A DNA stretch of 54,394 nucleotides, taken from assembly GCA_902537945.1 (NCBI GenBank), contig CACBDG010000016.1:1-54394 (forward strand), read 5' to 3'. Of the stretch, positions 1-6,821 are shown one piece after another (position 1 is the stretch's first letter; each line of letters opens with the position of its first letter). The position numbers and the translations under genes were made by a program. Below the pieces are notes generated by a model. The model saw nothing but the letters and a program-made list of their open reading frames with translations, was not told the origin of the DNA and ran no database searches. The DNA is from an uncultured SAR116 cluster alpha proteobacterium. GTDB lineage: Bacteria; Pseudomonadota; Alphaproteobacteria; Puniceispirillales; Marisalimonadaceae.

Positions 1-1
1 T

Positions 2-517
2 TTAGATAATTTACTTTCTGCAAATGAAAAACATAAGTTATCAATTTTAAATTTTGCCCCAAAATCAACAAATAATTCTGAACTTTTAAATTTTGGAAAA
101 TTATTAAACTTAAATGTTATCTCTGTTTCATCATTAGCTGAATTAACAAGATATATTGAGGAAAATAAGAACAAAGCAAAATTGATAATTGATGTATCGC
201 AAGAATGCAAAGATTTGTCTGGATATTTAGAATATCTTGAAGAGATTACTCTTAATAAAAAAACTGTAAATCTATTAGCTTTACCAGCTAGTACTAATAA
301 AAATATGATTGTTTCAACTATGAATTTTTATAAAAATTCATTTCCTACAATTGCTCTTACAAAGTTAGATGAATCACATATAAGTGCAGAGGAGTTATCA
401 ATTTTTGCAGAATTGAACTGTAAAATAGGTGTTTTATCTGGTTCAAGATCAATAATTGGTTCAATAGCTTTTGCTAAAAGCGCAGTTTTGGCACAATATA
501 TGAAAGACATTAATTGA
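2..517 (+). CDS. flhF: FlhF-like SRP-family GTPase, 3' part (5' end outside window)
   Basis: The frame is open from base 2, giving the C-terminal 171 residues. FlhF is an SRP-type GTPase that sets flagellar number and polar position. The identification rests on a TKLDES motif (SRP-GTPase G4, about residues 120-125 of the fragment) and on flhG starting 22 nt downstream, the usual flhF-flhG order. The G3 position, normally DTAG, reads IIDVSQE (about 62-68), so part of the nucleotide site looks degenerate. The N-terminal P-loop lies outside the window and cannot be judged. An internal TTG at 182 is not a credible start, because homologous sequence continues upstream of it. Confidence 0.72.
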   Translation, partial: LDNLLSANEKHKLSILNFAPKSTNNSELLNFGKLLNLNVISVSSLAELTRYIEENKNKAKLIIDVSQECKDLSGYLEYLEEITLNKKTVNLLALPASTNKNMIVSTMNFYKNSFPTIALTKLDESHISAEELSIFAELNCKIGVLSGSRSIIGSIAFAKSAVLAQYMKDIN

Positions 518-539
518 TAAATAAAATTAAGGATTAATA

Positions 540-1313
540 ATGACTACCACCATAGCTATAACTTCTGGTAAAGGAGGCGTAGGTAAAACTACAATAGCCG
601 TTAATCTTGCTTTAAGTTTTGCTTTACAAAATAAAGAAACACTTTTATTAGATGCTGATTTGGGAATGGCAAATGCGCATATTTTACTTGGAATTAATCC
701 TAATTATTCCTTAGAAGACTTTGTGAATGGCAATTTATCACTCGACAAAGTTATAACAACAACAAAATCTAACTTAAAATTTGTGTCAGGTGGTAATGCT
801 ATAAATAATCTATTAAATTTAAGTGACTTAGAACGTCACAAAATTATTAAAAGCTTCAATGACCTAAATAAAAAGCCTCAATTCATGTTAATTGATGTTG
901 GCGCTGGTGCAGAAGCATCCTCAATGACATTCATGGCTTCAGCAAATAAAGTTATAGTTGTCATAACTGGTGAGCCCACAAGTTTTATTGATGCATACAC
1001 TCTTATAAAAACTTCTTTTTTAGATTATAAAATGAATAATTTTGGGATTATTGTAAATATGTCGTCGTCACCAATGCAAGCTAAATTGAACTTTGATAAG
1101 TTTCAATCTATTACTCAAAAATTTTTAGATGTTAACTTAAAATACGTTGGACATATACCAAATTCGCAAAAAGTTAAAAATTCTATTATTACCAGAACAG
1201 CCGTAGTTTCCTCAAATAATAATTTAGAAACAAAAGCTTTTAAAGAAATTTCTTCTAAACTTTCATTAGTTGAAACTAATAATACTGGCACTATTAAATT
1301 TTTTGATAATTGA
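540..1313 (+). CDS. flhG: FlhG (FleN/YlxH) MinD-like ATPase controlling flagellar number
   Basis: A 257-residue P-loop ATPase of the MinD/ParA class. The deviant Walker A motif GKGGVGKTT is at 10-18, the A' motif DADLGMAN at 38-45, and LIDVGAG (about 117-123) is the Walker B region. FlhG antagonises FlhF and limits flagellar number. DADLG followed by an N-x-H-L-LG stretch is typical of FlhG rather than of chromosomal ParA. It lies 22 nt after flhF and is followed 22 nt later by a FliA-like sigma factor, the classic flhF-flhG-fliA order. The start ATG is preceded by AAGGAT. Length and motifs are normal. Confidence 0.9.
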   Translation: MTTTIAITSGKGGVGKTTIAVNLALSFALQNKETLLLDADLGMANAHILLGINPNYSLEDFVNGNLSLDKVITTTKSNLKFVSGGNAINNLLNLSDLERHKIIKSFNDLNKKPQFMLIDVGAGAEASSMTFMASANKVIVVITGEPTSFIDAYTLIKTSFLDYKMNNFGIIVNMSSSPMQAKLNFDKFQSITQKFLDVNLKYVGHIPNSQKVKNSIITRTAVVSSNNNLETKAFKEISSKLSLVETNNTGTIKFFDN

Positions 1314-1335
1314 AATATCATATGAAAGCGTCTGA

Positions 1336-2040
1336 ATGAACAGTTACTCAAAAATCATTAAACCAAATATCAATCAATTAATTGATGATCATACAAATTT
1401 GGTAAAAAAAATTTCTTGGCATTTGCATGGAAGAGTAAATTCTATAATTGATATCGAAGATATCATCCAAATTGGAATGTTAGGGCTAATTTCTGCTGCA
1501 CAGAATTATATTCCTCAAAAAAATGCTTCTTTTGCAGCATATGCAAGTATAAGAATTAAAGGTGAGATTTTAGATTATTTGAGAAAAAGTTCAAATTTAG
1601 ATAGAACAACAATATTAATAAAAAAAAATTCTGAGCAGGCAATAAATCACTTAAGAAATAAATTTGGCAGAGAACCTTATCAAAATGAAATCGCTGAAGA
1701 ACTAGGAATGTCTTCTGAAAAATATTTAGAATGGTCTCATGCTTTTGAAGCAAGTGTAATCAAAAGTATAGAAGATTCATATGATGATTATTCTAGTTGG
1801 TTCGTTGCAAATGATTTAAATCCTGAAGAACAAATTAATGAAATAGAACTTAGAAATAATTTGAAGGAAGCTTTAAAAATATTAGAAGGTAAAGAAGCAC
1901 TCATTATACAATTATATTTTGTTGAAGAGCTCAACATATACGAAATTGCTGAAGTAATGGAAGTTACTACTGGAAGAGTATCCCAAATTAAAACATCTGC
2001 TATTAAACGAATTAGAGAACAATTAAAAAAAGTTAATTAG
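1336..2040 (+). CDS. fliA: RNA polymerase sigma factor for flagellar genes (sigma-28, FliA/WhiG family)
   Basis: 234 residues, normal for FliA (about 230-260). Region 2 is recognisable at DIEDIIQIGMLGLISAA (about 40-56) and YASIRIKGEILDYLR (about 72-86). Region 3 contains FGREPYQNEIAEELGM, and region 4 is a helix-turn-helix with IYEIAEVMEVTTGRVSQIK near 200-218. The protein should direct polymerase to late flagellar and chemotaxis promoters. It follows flhG by 22 nt and so belongs to that operon. A 5-codon reading frame (ATG at 1322) sits between the genes and I regard it as chance. No anti-sigma factor FlgM was recognised in the window. Confidence 0.88.
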   Translation: MNSYSKIIKPNINQLIDDHTNLVKKISWHLHGRVNSIIDIEDIIQIGMLGLISAAQNYIPQKNASFAAYASIRIKGEILDYLRKSSNLDRTTILIKKNSEQAINHLRNKFGREPYQNEIAEELGMSSEKYLEWSHAFEASVIKSIEDSYDDYSSWFVANDLNPEEQINEIELRNNLKEALKILEGKEALIIQLYFVEELNIYEIAEVMEVTTGRVSQIKTSAIKRIREQLKKVN

Positions 2041-2047
2041 TGTTGAT

Positions 2048-2428
2048 ATGGAAAAATTAGAGATGCTCATAAAGACTGTAGACGCGCATTATGACAGTGA
2101 GCATCATATACAATGTATTTATTTATCTTGTAGTCTCTTAAATATTGCTAGAGGTACCTGTAATTTAATGGTAGTAAAAGAAAAAAATAATTTTCAAAAT
2201 AAAATAACTATACAGTATGAAAGAGCAATTATATCTGGCTCTTTAGGTGTTAAAGATGATTATTTCAACTCATTGCAAAGTCAATTAGCATTGAAAAATG
2301 AACGTCCACCAAGATTAGAATTAATTATTAATAAAAAATTAAATATAAATAAAAACGGTATACTATTTCTAGAAAGTGAATTAACCACAGAAATAGTAGA
2401 TTATAAATTTTATATTCCTTTATTATGA
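2048..2428 (+). CDS. Conserved-looking hypothetical protein in the flagellar regulator operon
   Basis: I do not recognise this 126-residue protein. It starts 7 nt after fliA and is probably co-transcribed. It has no signal peptide or membrane segment. A helical start (about 1-35, containing two Cys and a His-rich DSEHH stretch) is followed by alternating strand-like segments. The position at the end of flhF-flhG-fliA suggests a role in flagellar assembly or control, but that is association only. No clear SD precedes the ATG, consistent with translational coupling to fliA. Confidence 0.6.
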   Translation: MEKLEMLIKTVDAHYDSEHHIQCIYLSCSLLNIARGTCNLMVVKEKNNFQNKITIQYERAIISGSLGVKDDYFNSLQSQLALKNERPPRLELIINKKLNINKNGILFLESELTTEIVDYKFYIPLL

Positions 2429-2443
2429 CAATTTAAAATTTAA

Positions 2444-3247
2444 TTAACCGTCAATTAACCTTTTTGTAACATCTACCTCAGTCTGGAGAAGTCTAGAAAC
2501 ACCAGAAAATGCTTGTTGAGCTTTTAACATTGTAATCATTTCTGAAGTAACATCTACGTTTGATCTTTCTAAATTACCAGCTTCTATTTTACCTAAAGAA
2601 CCATTCATTGGGATACCAAAATTTGGCAAACCTGATTTTGAATTAATTTGATAGCGATTGTTACCTACCTGTTTTAACCCAGTCTCATTAGGAAACGAAG
2701 CAAGAATCAAATTTCCAATAACTACTTCATCGTCAAATCCATAAGTTGCTACAATTTTACCGTTTGATTTGACATTTATATTAGAAAGCATAGATGTACT
2801 TTGGTCTTCATTAATTTTTCTAGGAGGTATAACTAGATTTCTTAAATTTTGATTCTCCTCACCAAGATAACCGATTACTTTTAATCCGTCATTAGTAACA
2901 ACTTCGCCTGTTGCTGTAATGTTAAATGAACCATCTCTGGTGAAAAAAGGAGTTTCCAAAGTATTTTTATGAACTACGGGAAAAAAACCTAGTCCTGTTA
3001 TAGCTAAATCCAAAGCGCCATTAGTTGTTTTGAGTGAACCTTGACTCATTTGTAAAAGTGGCTCATTTACACCGACACCTTGGCCAGAAAATTTGCTTGG
3101 AGATGATGATCTGTCTTTTGAATAAATATGTTCAAAATTTGTTCTACTTTTTTTGAAAGCTGTGCTGTTCACATTTGCAATGTTATTTGAGACTATCCCC
3201 ATTTCTTTTGTATTGGCATTAAAAGCGCTTTTTAAAATTGATAACAT
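2444..3247 (-). CDS. Flagellar hook/basal-body rod family protein (FlgE/FlgF/FlgG family, short form)
   Basis: 267 residues. The N-terminal rod motif SNNIANVNSTAFKKSR is at about 20-35, the central block QGSLKTTNGALDLAITGLGF at about 69-88, and the C-terminal helix ends with RSNVDVTSEMITMLKAQQAF. These are the terminal and D1 signatures of axial proteins. The segment SNGKIVATYGF...GNLILASF resembles FlgE, while the length (about 260) resembles FlgG because the hook D2 insertion is absent. I therefore leave the symbol open. The gene is convergent with the preceding operon (15 nt apart). AGGAGAT precedes its ATG. It is the only axial flagellar gene in the window. Confidence 0.85.
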   Translation of the reverse strand: MLSILKSAFNANTKEMGIVSNNIANVNSTAFKKSRTNFEHIYSKDRSSSPSKFSGQGVGVNEPLLQMSQGSLKTTNGALDLAITGLGFFPVVHKNTLETPFFTRDGSFNITATGEVVTNDGLKVIGYLGEENQNLRNLVIPPRKINEDQSTSMLSNINVKSNGKIVATYGFDDEVVIGNLILASFPNETGLKQVGNNRYQINSKSGLPNFGIPMNGSLGKIEAGNLERSNVDVTSEMITMLKAQQAFSGVSRLLQTEVDVTKRLIDG

Positions 3248-3315
3248 ATTATATCTCCTAATATATTAAATTGAGCAAAATTTATGCCATTGACTTAATG
3301 CAGAATAAAATTTTA

Positions 3316-3350
3316 TAAACATATTGTCTTTATGAACGTAAATATGTTTA
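3316..3350. promoter_or_regulatory. 10-bp perfect inverted repeat in a divergent intergenic region
   Basis: TAAACATATT (3316-3325) and AATATGTTTA (3341-3350) are perfect complements around a 15-nt loop, midway between the divergent hook-family gene (start 3247) and the gene at 3389. It could be an operator dyad or an RNA hairpin in the 5' UTR of the plus-strand gene. There is no T-tract, so a terminator is unlikely. Confidence 0.4.
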
Positions 3351-3388
3351 ATGTAATTAAATAAATTTAATCTGGGGTTTTAGTAAAA

Positions 3389-3787
3389 ATGAATATTTCA
3401 TCTAAAAGTACAGATTTGGTTAAATTTAATCAAAAAAAGAATAAACTTCCAATAAAGTTTAAGCCAAATGACATTAATCAGGCACTAGAGTTAGTTGACA
3501 AAGACTTAATTTTAAAAAACAGAGAGGAAGTAAAAAAATATCTACCCGACATTCTTGGTAGGGTCTTAGCTAGAATTTGGATAGACAAAACATTTAAAGA
3601 AAATTTTAAAAACGATCCTAGACAAGTGCTAAATGATAATGGTGTGTTTCTGCCTAATGACATGATTTTAGAATTTCAAAAGCCAAATTCTGATAGACCA
3701 AAAATCATAGTTTATGAAAAAAAGAACAACTCTAATTTTAAAATTAGAGTTGTTCAATTACAATTAGTAATGTTAGCAGGTAGATAA
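3389..3787 (+). CDS. NHLP-type (nitrile-hydratase-alpha-like) leader peptide family protein, orphan
   Basis: 132 residues. The middle, LGRVLARIWIDKTFKENF followed by KNDPRQVLNDNGVFLP (about 55-89), matches the pattern of the nitrile hydratase alpha N-terminal domain and of NHLP natural-product precursors: R-x-x-A-R-x-W-x-D-x-x-F, then DP, an A/V-L helix, and G-x-x-x-P. In those families this segment is a leader recognised by modifying enzymes. There is no catalytic nitrile hydratase domain (no Cys cluster), and the tail after about 105 (ending LVMLAGR) has no Cys and no GG cleavage motif. No LanM, YcaO, radical-SAM or peptidase-ABC gene is nearby. It may be an orphan precursor or a repurposed leader-like domain. 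The family call is from memory of the motif. Confidence 0.5.
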   Translation: MNISSKSTDLVKFNQKKNKLPIKFKPNDINQALELVDKDLILKNREEVKKYLPDILGRVLARIWIDKTFKENFKNDPRQVLNDNGVFLPNDMILEFQKPNSDRPKIIVYEKKNNSNFKIRVVQLQLVMLAGR

Positions 3788-3820
3788 TAGTTTTTCTTTT
3801 TTGAGAGAAATTTAAAATTT

Positions 3821-4420
3821 ATGAAAAATTTAGTAAAAATCATAATTATATGTTTCTTTATTGTATCATCTTTTACTTTAGCTGATGATACAAATAAAAA
3901 TTTAACGAATGTCTATAAACTTTTACAAGAAAAAAAATTTGAAGAAGGGATTAAAAATTTACATATCTTATGTGAAAAAAATGATATAGATGCTCAATTA
4001 CTTTATTCCAAAATTTTATTTTCCGGCGATTTAACCCCACAAGATTTTCAAAATTCGTATTTTTGGGCATTTTCAGCACTTCTTGGAGGACAAAAGAAGT
4101 CATCTAATATTCTGAAGAAATTAAGTGAATATTTGACGGAAAAACAAATTGAAGAAATTACAATAAATGTTAGAACGTTTTTAGAAAAAAGAGCTTTTGC
4201 AAAAGATAGAAGAGCTGTAATTCAAATAGCCAAATTATATGAAAAATTTACTGAACCTCCAGATATGGTTAATGCATACACCTGGTACAATATTGCTGTT
4301 GCTAAGGGTATAAAGACAGCAAAGTCTAAAAGAGATGAAATATTAGATAAACTTAATGAAAAAGAATTGCTTGATGCACAAACTATATCGATTAAGCTAT
4401 TTAAAAAAATTAATGATTAA
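3821..4420 (+). CDS. Exported Sel1/TPR-like repeat protein
   Basis: 199 residues. The N-terminus has basic residues and a hydrophobic core (IIIICFFIVSSFTLA, about 8-22), a good Sec signal peptide probably cleaved after LA. The rest is helical, with Sel1-like pieces: QLLYSKILFSGDLTPQDFQN, SYFWAFSALLGG, AVIQIAKLYEKF, and NAYTWYNIAVAKG, whose A-x-x-W-x-x-x-A-x-x-x-G pattern is typical of Sel1 units. Such proteins are usually periplasmic scaffolds. The stop codon overlaps the next reading frame. Partner and function are unknown. Confidence 0.62.
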   Translation: MKNLVKIIIICFFIVSSFTLADDTNKNLTNVYKLLQEKKFEEGIKNLHILCEKNDIDAQLLYSKILFSGDLTPQDFQNSYFWAFSALLGGQKKSSNILKKLSEYLTEKQIEEITINVRTFLEKRAFAKDRRAVIQIAKLYEKFTEPPDMVNAYTWYNIAVAKGIKTAKSKRDEILDKLNEKELLDAQTISIKLFKKIND

Positions 4421-4431
4421 TGGAGATTCTA

Positions 4432-4623
4432 ATGAAATATAAAGTTCATTGGTTGATTGATGGTCTTGTAGAAGTAGAAGCGAAAGATTTAGATACAGCT
4501 GAAAATTTGATTAAAAATAAAATGGAGAGTTTTATAAAAGAAAATGAAGAATTTTTTAAAGGTGTAGGTGCAAAAGCTGTACAAGGCCAAGCTTATTTGC
4601 CTGGAGCAGACGAAAAAAAATAG
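4432..4623 (+). CDS. Small hypothetical protein (63 aa)
   Basis: The start is taken at ATG 4432, because GGAGA at 4422-4426 is spaced correctly for it. The in-frame ATG at 4420 would overlap the stop of the preceding gene and lacks its own SD. The protein begins MKYKVHWLIDGLVEVEAKD and continues into an amphipathic helix, a beta-beta-alpha pattern common in small globular domains. It ends in a charged tail. No signal peptide and no recognised family. It lies 11 nt after the Sel1-like gene and 13 nt before the next exported protein, so all three are probably one operon. Confidence 0.6.
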   Translation: MKYKVHWLIDGLVEVEAKDLDTAENLIKNKMESFIKENEEFFKGVGAKAVQGQAYLPGADEKK

Positions 4624-4636
4624 TGGAGAAGTAAAT

Positions 4637-4930
4637 ATGCTTACTAATAAAAATCTTTTGCTATTAAATACGCTAATAATTACTTTTTATTTGAATACAT
4701 ATCCTTCTTTTTCAAAAGGAAAAATTTATGGACAATCAAAAACTCTATCTAAAGAATATATAAAATATGAAAATTGTAGACTGAGAAAAACAGAGATAAA
4801 TATAAAAGACGGAGTAAAAGACGGATATAAATGCATTTTTAAAAGACAAGGAAAAGGTAAGGATGTTACAGTATTTCAGCCATCCCCAGTATGTCAAAAA
4901 TCATTTAAATGCAAAACTGAAAATCAATAA
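4637..4930 (+). CDS. Small exported cysteine-containing protein (97 aa)
   Basis: The start is ATG 4637, preceded by GGAGAAG. A longer in-frame frame from 4568 would overlap the upstream gene without an SD. Residues 1-27 form a signal peptide (hydrophobic LLLLNTLIITFYL, then YPSFSKG). The mature part of about 70 residues is basic and has four cysteines (contexts ENCRLR, YKCIFK, PVCQK, FKCKT), so two disulfides in the periplasm are possible. Family not recognised. It ends the 3821-4930 run and is followed by 127 nt without a gene. Confidence 0.6.
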   Translation: MLTNKNLLLLNTLIITFYLNTYPSFSKGKIYGQSKTLSKEYIKYENCRLRKTEINIKDGVKDGYKCIFKRQGKGKDVTVFQPSPVCQKSFKCKTENQ

Positions 4931-5031
4931 ATCTTTCTAAACACAACATATAATTACTAAAAATAATTATACATACTACATATTGTATTATAATAATTTT
5001 TTCTAATGAATTCAATTATTTATAGCCAAAA

Positions 5032-5054
5032 ATTACATTTTGTTTTAATGTAAT
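5032..5054 (+). promoter_or_regulatory. 8-bp perfect hairpin directly upstream of a start codon, replacing the usual SD
   Basis: ATTACATT (5032-5039) and AATGTAAT (5047-5054) pair perfectly around a 7-nt loop and end three bases before the ATG at 5058. No purine-rich Shine-Dalgarno is visible there. The element is either an operator dyad or an RNA hairpin at the ribosome entry site. Confidence 0.4.
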
Positions 5055-5057
5055 ACC

Positions 5058-5405
5058 ATGGATAATTATGAAATAAATATTTTAAGAAGAAGTGGAAACT
5101 GGAAAAAAGTTAAACCAGATGATTTAGTGATTGATGAAAATAATAGTGATACAAAAGAAATAAATGAATTTGAAAAACACCCAAATAATAATTTTTTTTC
5201 TTATATTTCAAAAGTTAATTCAATTATTGAAAAATTAGAAAATTTAGAAAGTGAAAAAAACAAATTAAGAATAGAATTAAAACTATATGAAGATCAATTT
5301 TTGAATATTAAAAAGATTACTGAAAAAAAAATTGAGGAAATTACCCTAGAAAAAGAAATGATTGATAAAACTATTAACGTAATTAAAAATTTAAAAAACT
5401 TTTAG
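5058..5405 (+). CDS. Hypothetical coiled-coil protein upstream of ParA-like ATPase
   Basis: 115 residues. The acidic, Asn-rich N-terminus (about 1-50, starting MDNYEINILRRSGNWKKV) is followed by a long charged helix (about 50-112, containing IEKLENLESEKNKLRIEL) with heptad-like hydrophobic spacing, so a coiled coil is likely. No signal peptide. It ends 13 nt before the ParA-like ATPase start, so the two are probably co-transcribed and may interact. ParA-class ATPases often have a small coiled-coil or N-terminal-peptide partner. A perfect hairpin stands where the SD should be. Confidence 0.6.
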   Translation: MDNYEINILRRSGNWKKVKPDDLVIDENNSDTKEINEFEKHPNNNFFSYISKVNSIIEKLENLESEKNKLRIELKLYEDQFLNIKKITEKKIEEITLEKEMIDKTINVIKNLKNF

Positions 5406-5418
5406 TTTGGAGGCAAAA

Positions 5419-6180
5419 ATGACGAATACTAAAGGTAAATCTTTAAATGGTGCAAAATCTATATTTGTTGCAAATGTAAAAGGCGGAGTTGGAAAGAGTA
5501 CTCTTTCAATAATGCTTGCTAGGGCATTAGCAGAGAAAATTCCTCCTCAAAACATAACGGTAATTGATACAGATCTTCAAAGAACAGCAACTGAATTTTT
5601 GTCAAAAAGCAATCCTGAAATTAACGTTGAATTTTTACCAATTACTCCTGCTTTCGAAAATACCAATATATCATTAGTTCAACAATTTATTAAACAAAAT
5701 GAATTTAGACCTGGTCATGTTGCCATTGTAGATACTCCTGCAGGTACTTCTCAAAGGCTTTGGAACTTAGTTGCTGAGGGTTATTGTGTATTAATTCCAA
5801 CTACACTCAGTAACGCTGACCTGTTTCCCACTGAAAATTTTATAAGAAGTATGGATAAAGTCAAAGCTAGATACGGGAAATCATATCCTCATTTAATTGT
5901 ATGTCCAAATAAAATACCTTTTGGTCAAAAAGATTTTTCAGTCATGGCAGAAAGATTGAAAAATCATGATGTTGTTATCGGACCTGCTTTAAGAGATTTG
6001 GCAAGCGTTAGACATTTTTATAATGGAAAAATAGAAAATTGGGAAAATAAAACTAATTCAAATGCACAGACTGATTTTAAACAATTTGGATCTTTTATTG
6101 AAAAATTTGTATTAGACGGTGAATTGGACAAGATTTATTCTGAGAATGAATCTCCTAAAAATGTTATACCAATTAGATAA
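5419..6180 (+). CDS. ParA/MinD-like P-loop ATPase
   Basis: 253 residues from ATG 5419, which GGAGG at 5409-5413 supports; an in-frame TTG at 5407 is rejected. The deviant Walker A motif VKGGVGKST is at 20-28, the A' motif IDTDLQ at 49-54, and the Walker B region VDTPAG at 104-109. It lacks an N-terminal helix-turn-helix, so it resembles orphan ParA proteins that position cargo such as chemoreceptor arrays or flagellar components rather than plasmid ParA. No ParB and no parS-like repeats are seen. The partner is probably the coiled-coil protein encoded just upstream. Setting beside flagellar genes suggests polar placement, by inference. Confidence 0.8.
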   Translation: MTNTKGKSLNGAKSIFVANVKGGVGKSTLSIMLARALAEKIPPQNITVIDTDLQRTATEFLSKSNPEINVEFLPITPAFENTNISLVQQFIKQNEFRPGHVAIVDTPAGTSQRLWNLVAEGYCVLIPTTLSNADLFPTENFIRSMDKVKARYGKSYPHLIVCPNKIPFGQKDFSVMAERLKNHDVVIGPALRDLASVRHFYNGKIENWENKTNSNAQTDFKQFGSFIEKFVLDGELDKIYSENESPKNVIPIR

Positions 6181-6188
6181 AACAATTA

Positions 6189-6356
6189 TTATGTTTGTAG
6201 TCTATTTCCAAGTTGGTTAATCCATTTTTGTGTAGCTATAAAAGGTATTAAAGTTTCTATTTTTTTATCTTTGTTAACTATAATATTTTTAACAAATAGA
6301 TTTTCTTCTATTTTATTTTTATTCAGTTTATTTGTTTGATCTAATATTTCATCCAT
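6189..6356 (-). CDS. Possible small protein (55 aa), convergent with the ParA-like gene
   Basis: An uninterrupted minus-strand frame from ATG (6354-6356) to TAA (6189-6191), ending 8 nt from the ParA-like stop. It begins MDEILDQTNKLNKN, is rich in Lys and Asn, and ends with an amphipathic segment (ETLIPFIATQKWINQLGN). It fills most of an otherwise empty 259-nt gap, which is the main argument for it. No good SD is visible, so this is uncertain. Family not recognised. Confidence 0.35.
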   Translation of the reverse strand: MDEILDQTNKLNKNKIEENLFVKNIIVNKDKKIETLIPFIATQKWINQLGNRLQT

Positions 6357-6439
6357 ATTTTATTTTACGTCACAAATAAAATTTTGTTTAACTTTACCGT
6401 AAATACAAATAATAGAACTTAGCAAAAAAGAGATAAACT

Positions 6440-6652
6440 ATGAAGGTTGAAAAAAAAATTGAAAATGAATTAATTACTAAAATAAGTGAAATATTAAATG
6501 ATTTTGAAGATTTTGAACAACCTTTTGTAAATAATAATTGTGAAATCATTATTAGAAAAAAATTTACAAAAACAAAAAAAAATAATTCATTAATTTTATC
6601 AAATATTTTCAAACAAATAATTAAAAATGATGTAAAAAAAAACAGGGTTTAA
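6440..6652 (+). CDS. Small hypothetical basic protein (70 aa)
   Basis: 70 residues, rich in Lys, Asn and Ile, predicted mostly helical and cytosolic, starting MKVEKKIENELITKISEIL. A weak AAGAGA SD lies upstream. The last five codons run into the stem of the hairpin at 6641-6662, so the 3' end of this gene and the terminator of the opposite strand share sequence. Family not recognised. It could be an antisense partner of the minus-strand unit that ends here. Confidence 0.45.
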   Translation: MKVEKKIENELITKISEILNDFEDFEQPFVNNNCEIIIRKKFTKTKKNNSLILSNIFKQIIKNDVKKNRV

Positions 6653-6662
6653 AAACCCTGTT
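6641..6662 (-). terminator. Intrinsic terminator of the minus-strand mini-gene
   Basis: AACAGGGTTT (6641-6650) and AAACCCTGTT (6653-6662) form a 10-bp stem with a 2-nt loop. On the minus strand the stem runs into a T-tract made by the A-run at 6634-6642, a textbook terminator. On the plus strand it is followed by TCGTATTT, a poor tract. It therefore mainly serves the transcript reading leftward from about 6814. Confidence 0.8.
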
Positions 6663-6689
6663 TCGTATTTGATATAAATAAATGGAATA

Positions 6690-6770
6690 TCAAGATACAA
6701 ATTTTACCAGAGATTGCTCTGACAAATTAAAAACCTTGAAACTACCATTACCATAAAAAATACTAGACAT
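6690..6770 (-). CDS. 26-residue peptide gene with its own promoter, perfect SD and terminator
   Basis: ATG at 6768-6770, TGA at 6690-6692. The peptide starts MSSIFYGNGSFKVF and ends LVKFVS: five serines, three phenylalanines besides other hydrophobics, no Cys. AGGAGGT (plus-strand 6777-6783) is a full-length Shine-Dalgarno at 6-nt spacing, much stronger than most in this window. A promoter-like TTGAAG-17-TATACC lies upstream, and a strong intrinsic terminator follows 27 nt after the stop. The unit is complete on its own. It may be a free peptide, a dual-function sRNA or a leader. No match to a known peptide family was recognised. Confidence 0.6.
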   Translation of the reverse strand: MSSIFYGNGSFKVFNLSEQSLVKFVS

Positions 6771-6821
6771 CAGACCACCTCCTTTTCTTTTGATTGAAAA
6801 AATTATATTATTAATTTATTA

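Noticed and set aside
1322-1339. Five-codon frame between flhG and fliA as a leader peptide
   Set aside because: Too short, without an SD, and the gap is otherwise typical of this operon.
4568-4636. Upstream extension of the exported 4-Cys protein
   Set aside because: It overlaps the preceding gene, lacks an SD and would bury the signal peptide. ATG 4637 has GGAGAAG.
5419-6180. Plasmid or chromosome partition locus
   Set aside because: There is a ParA-like ATPase, but no ParB, no parS-like repeats and no replication gene nearby.
6394-6612. 72-codon minus-strand frame, hydrophobic
   Set aside because: It is antisense to the gene at 6440, has no SD, and its Phe/Leu-rich product is what antisense of Lys/Asn-rich coding gives.
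6690-6770. YGNG motif as evidence of a class IIa bacteriocin
   Set aside because: Those peptides need a K-Y-G-N-G-V-x-C context, a disulfide and a double-glycine leader. The 26-residue peptide has no cysteine and no leader.
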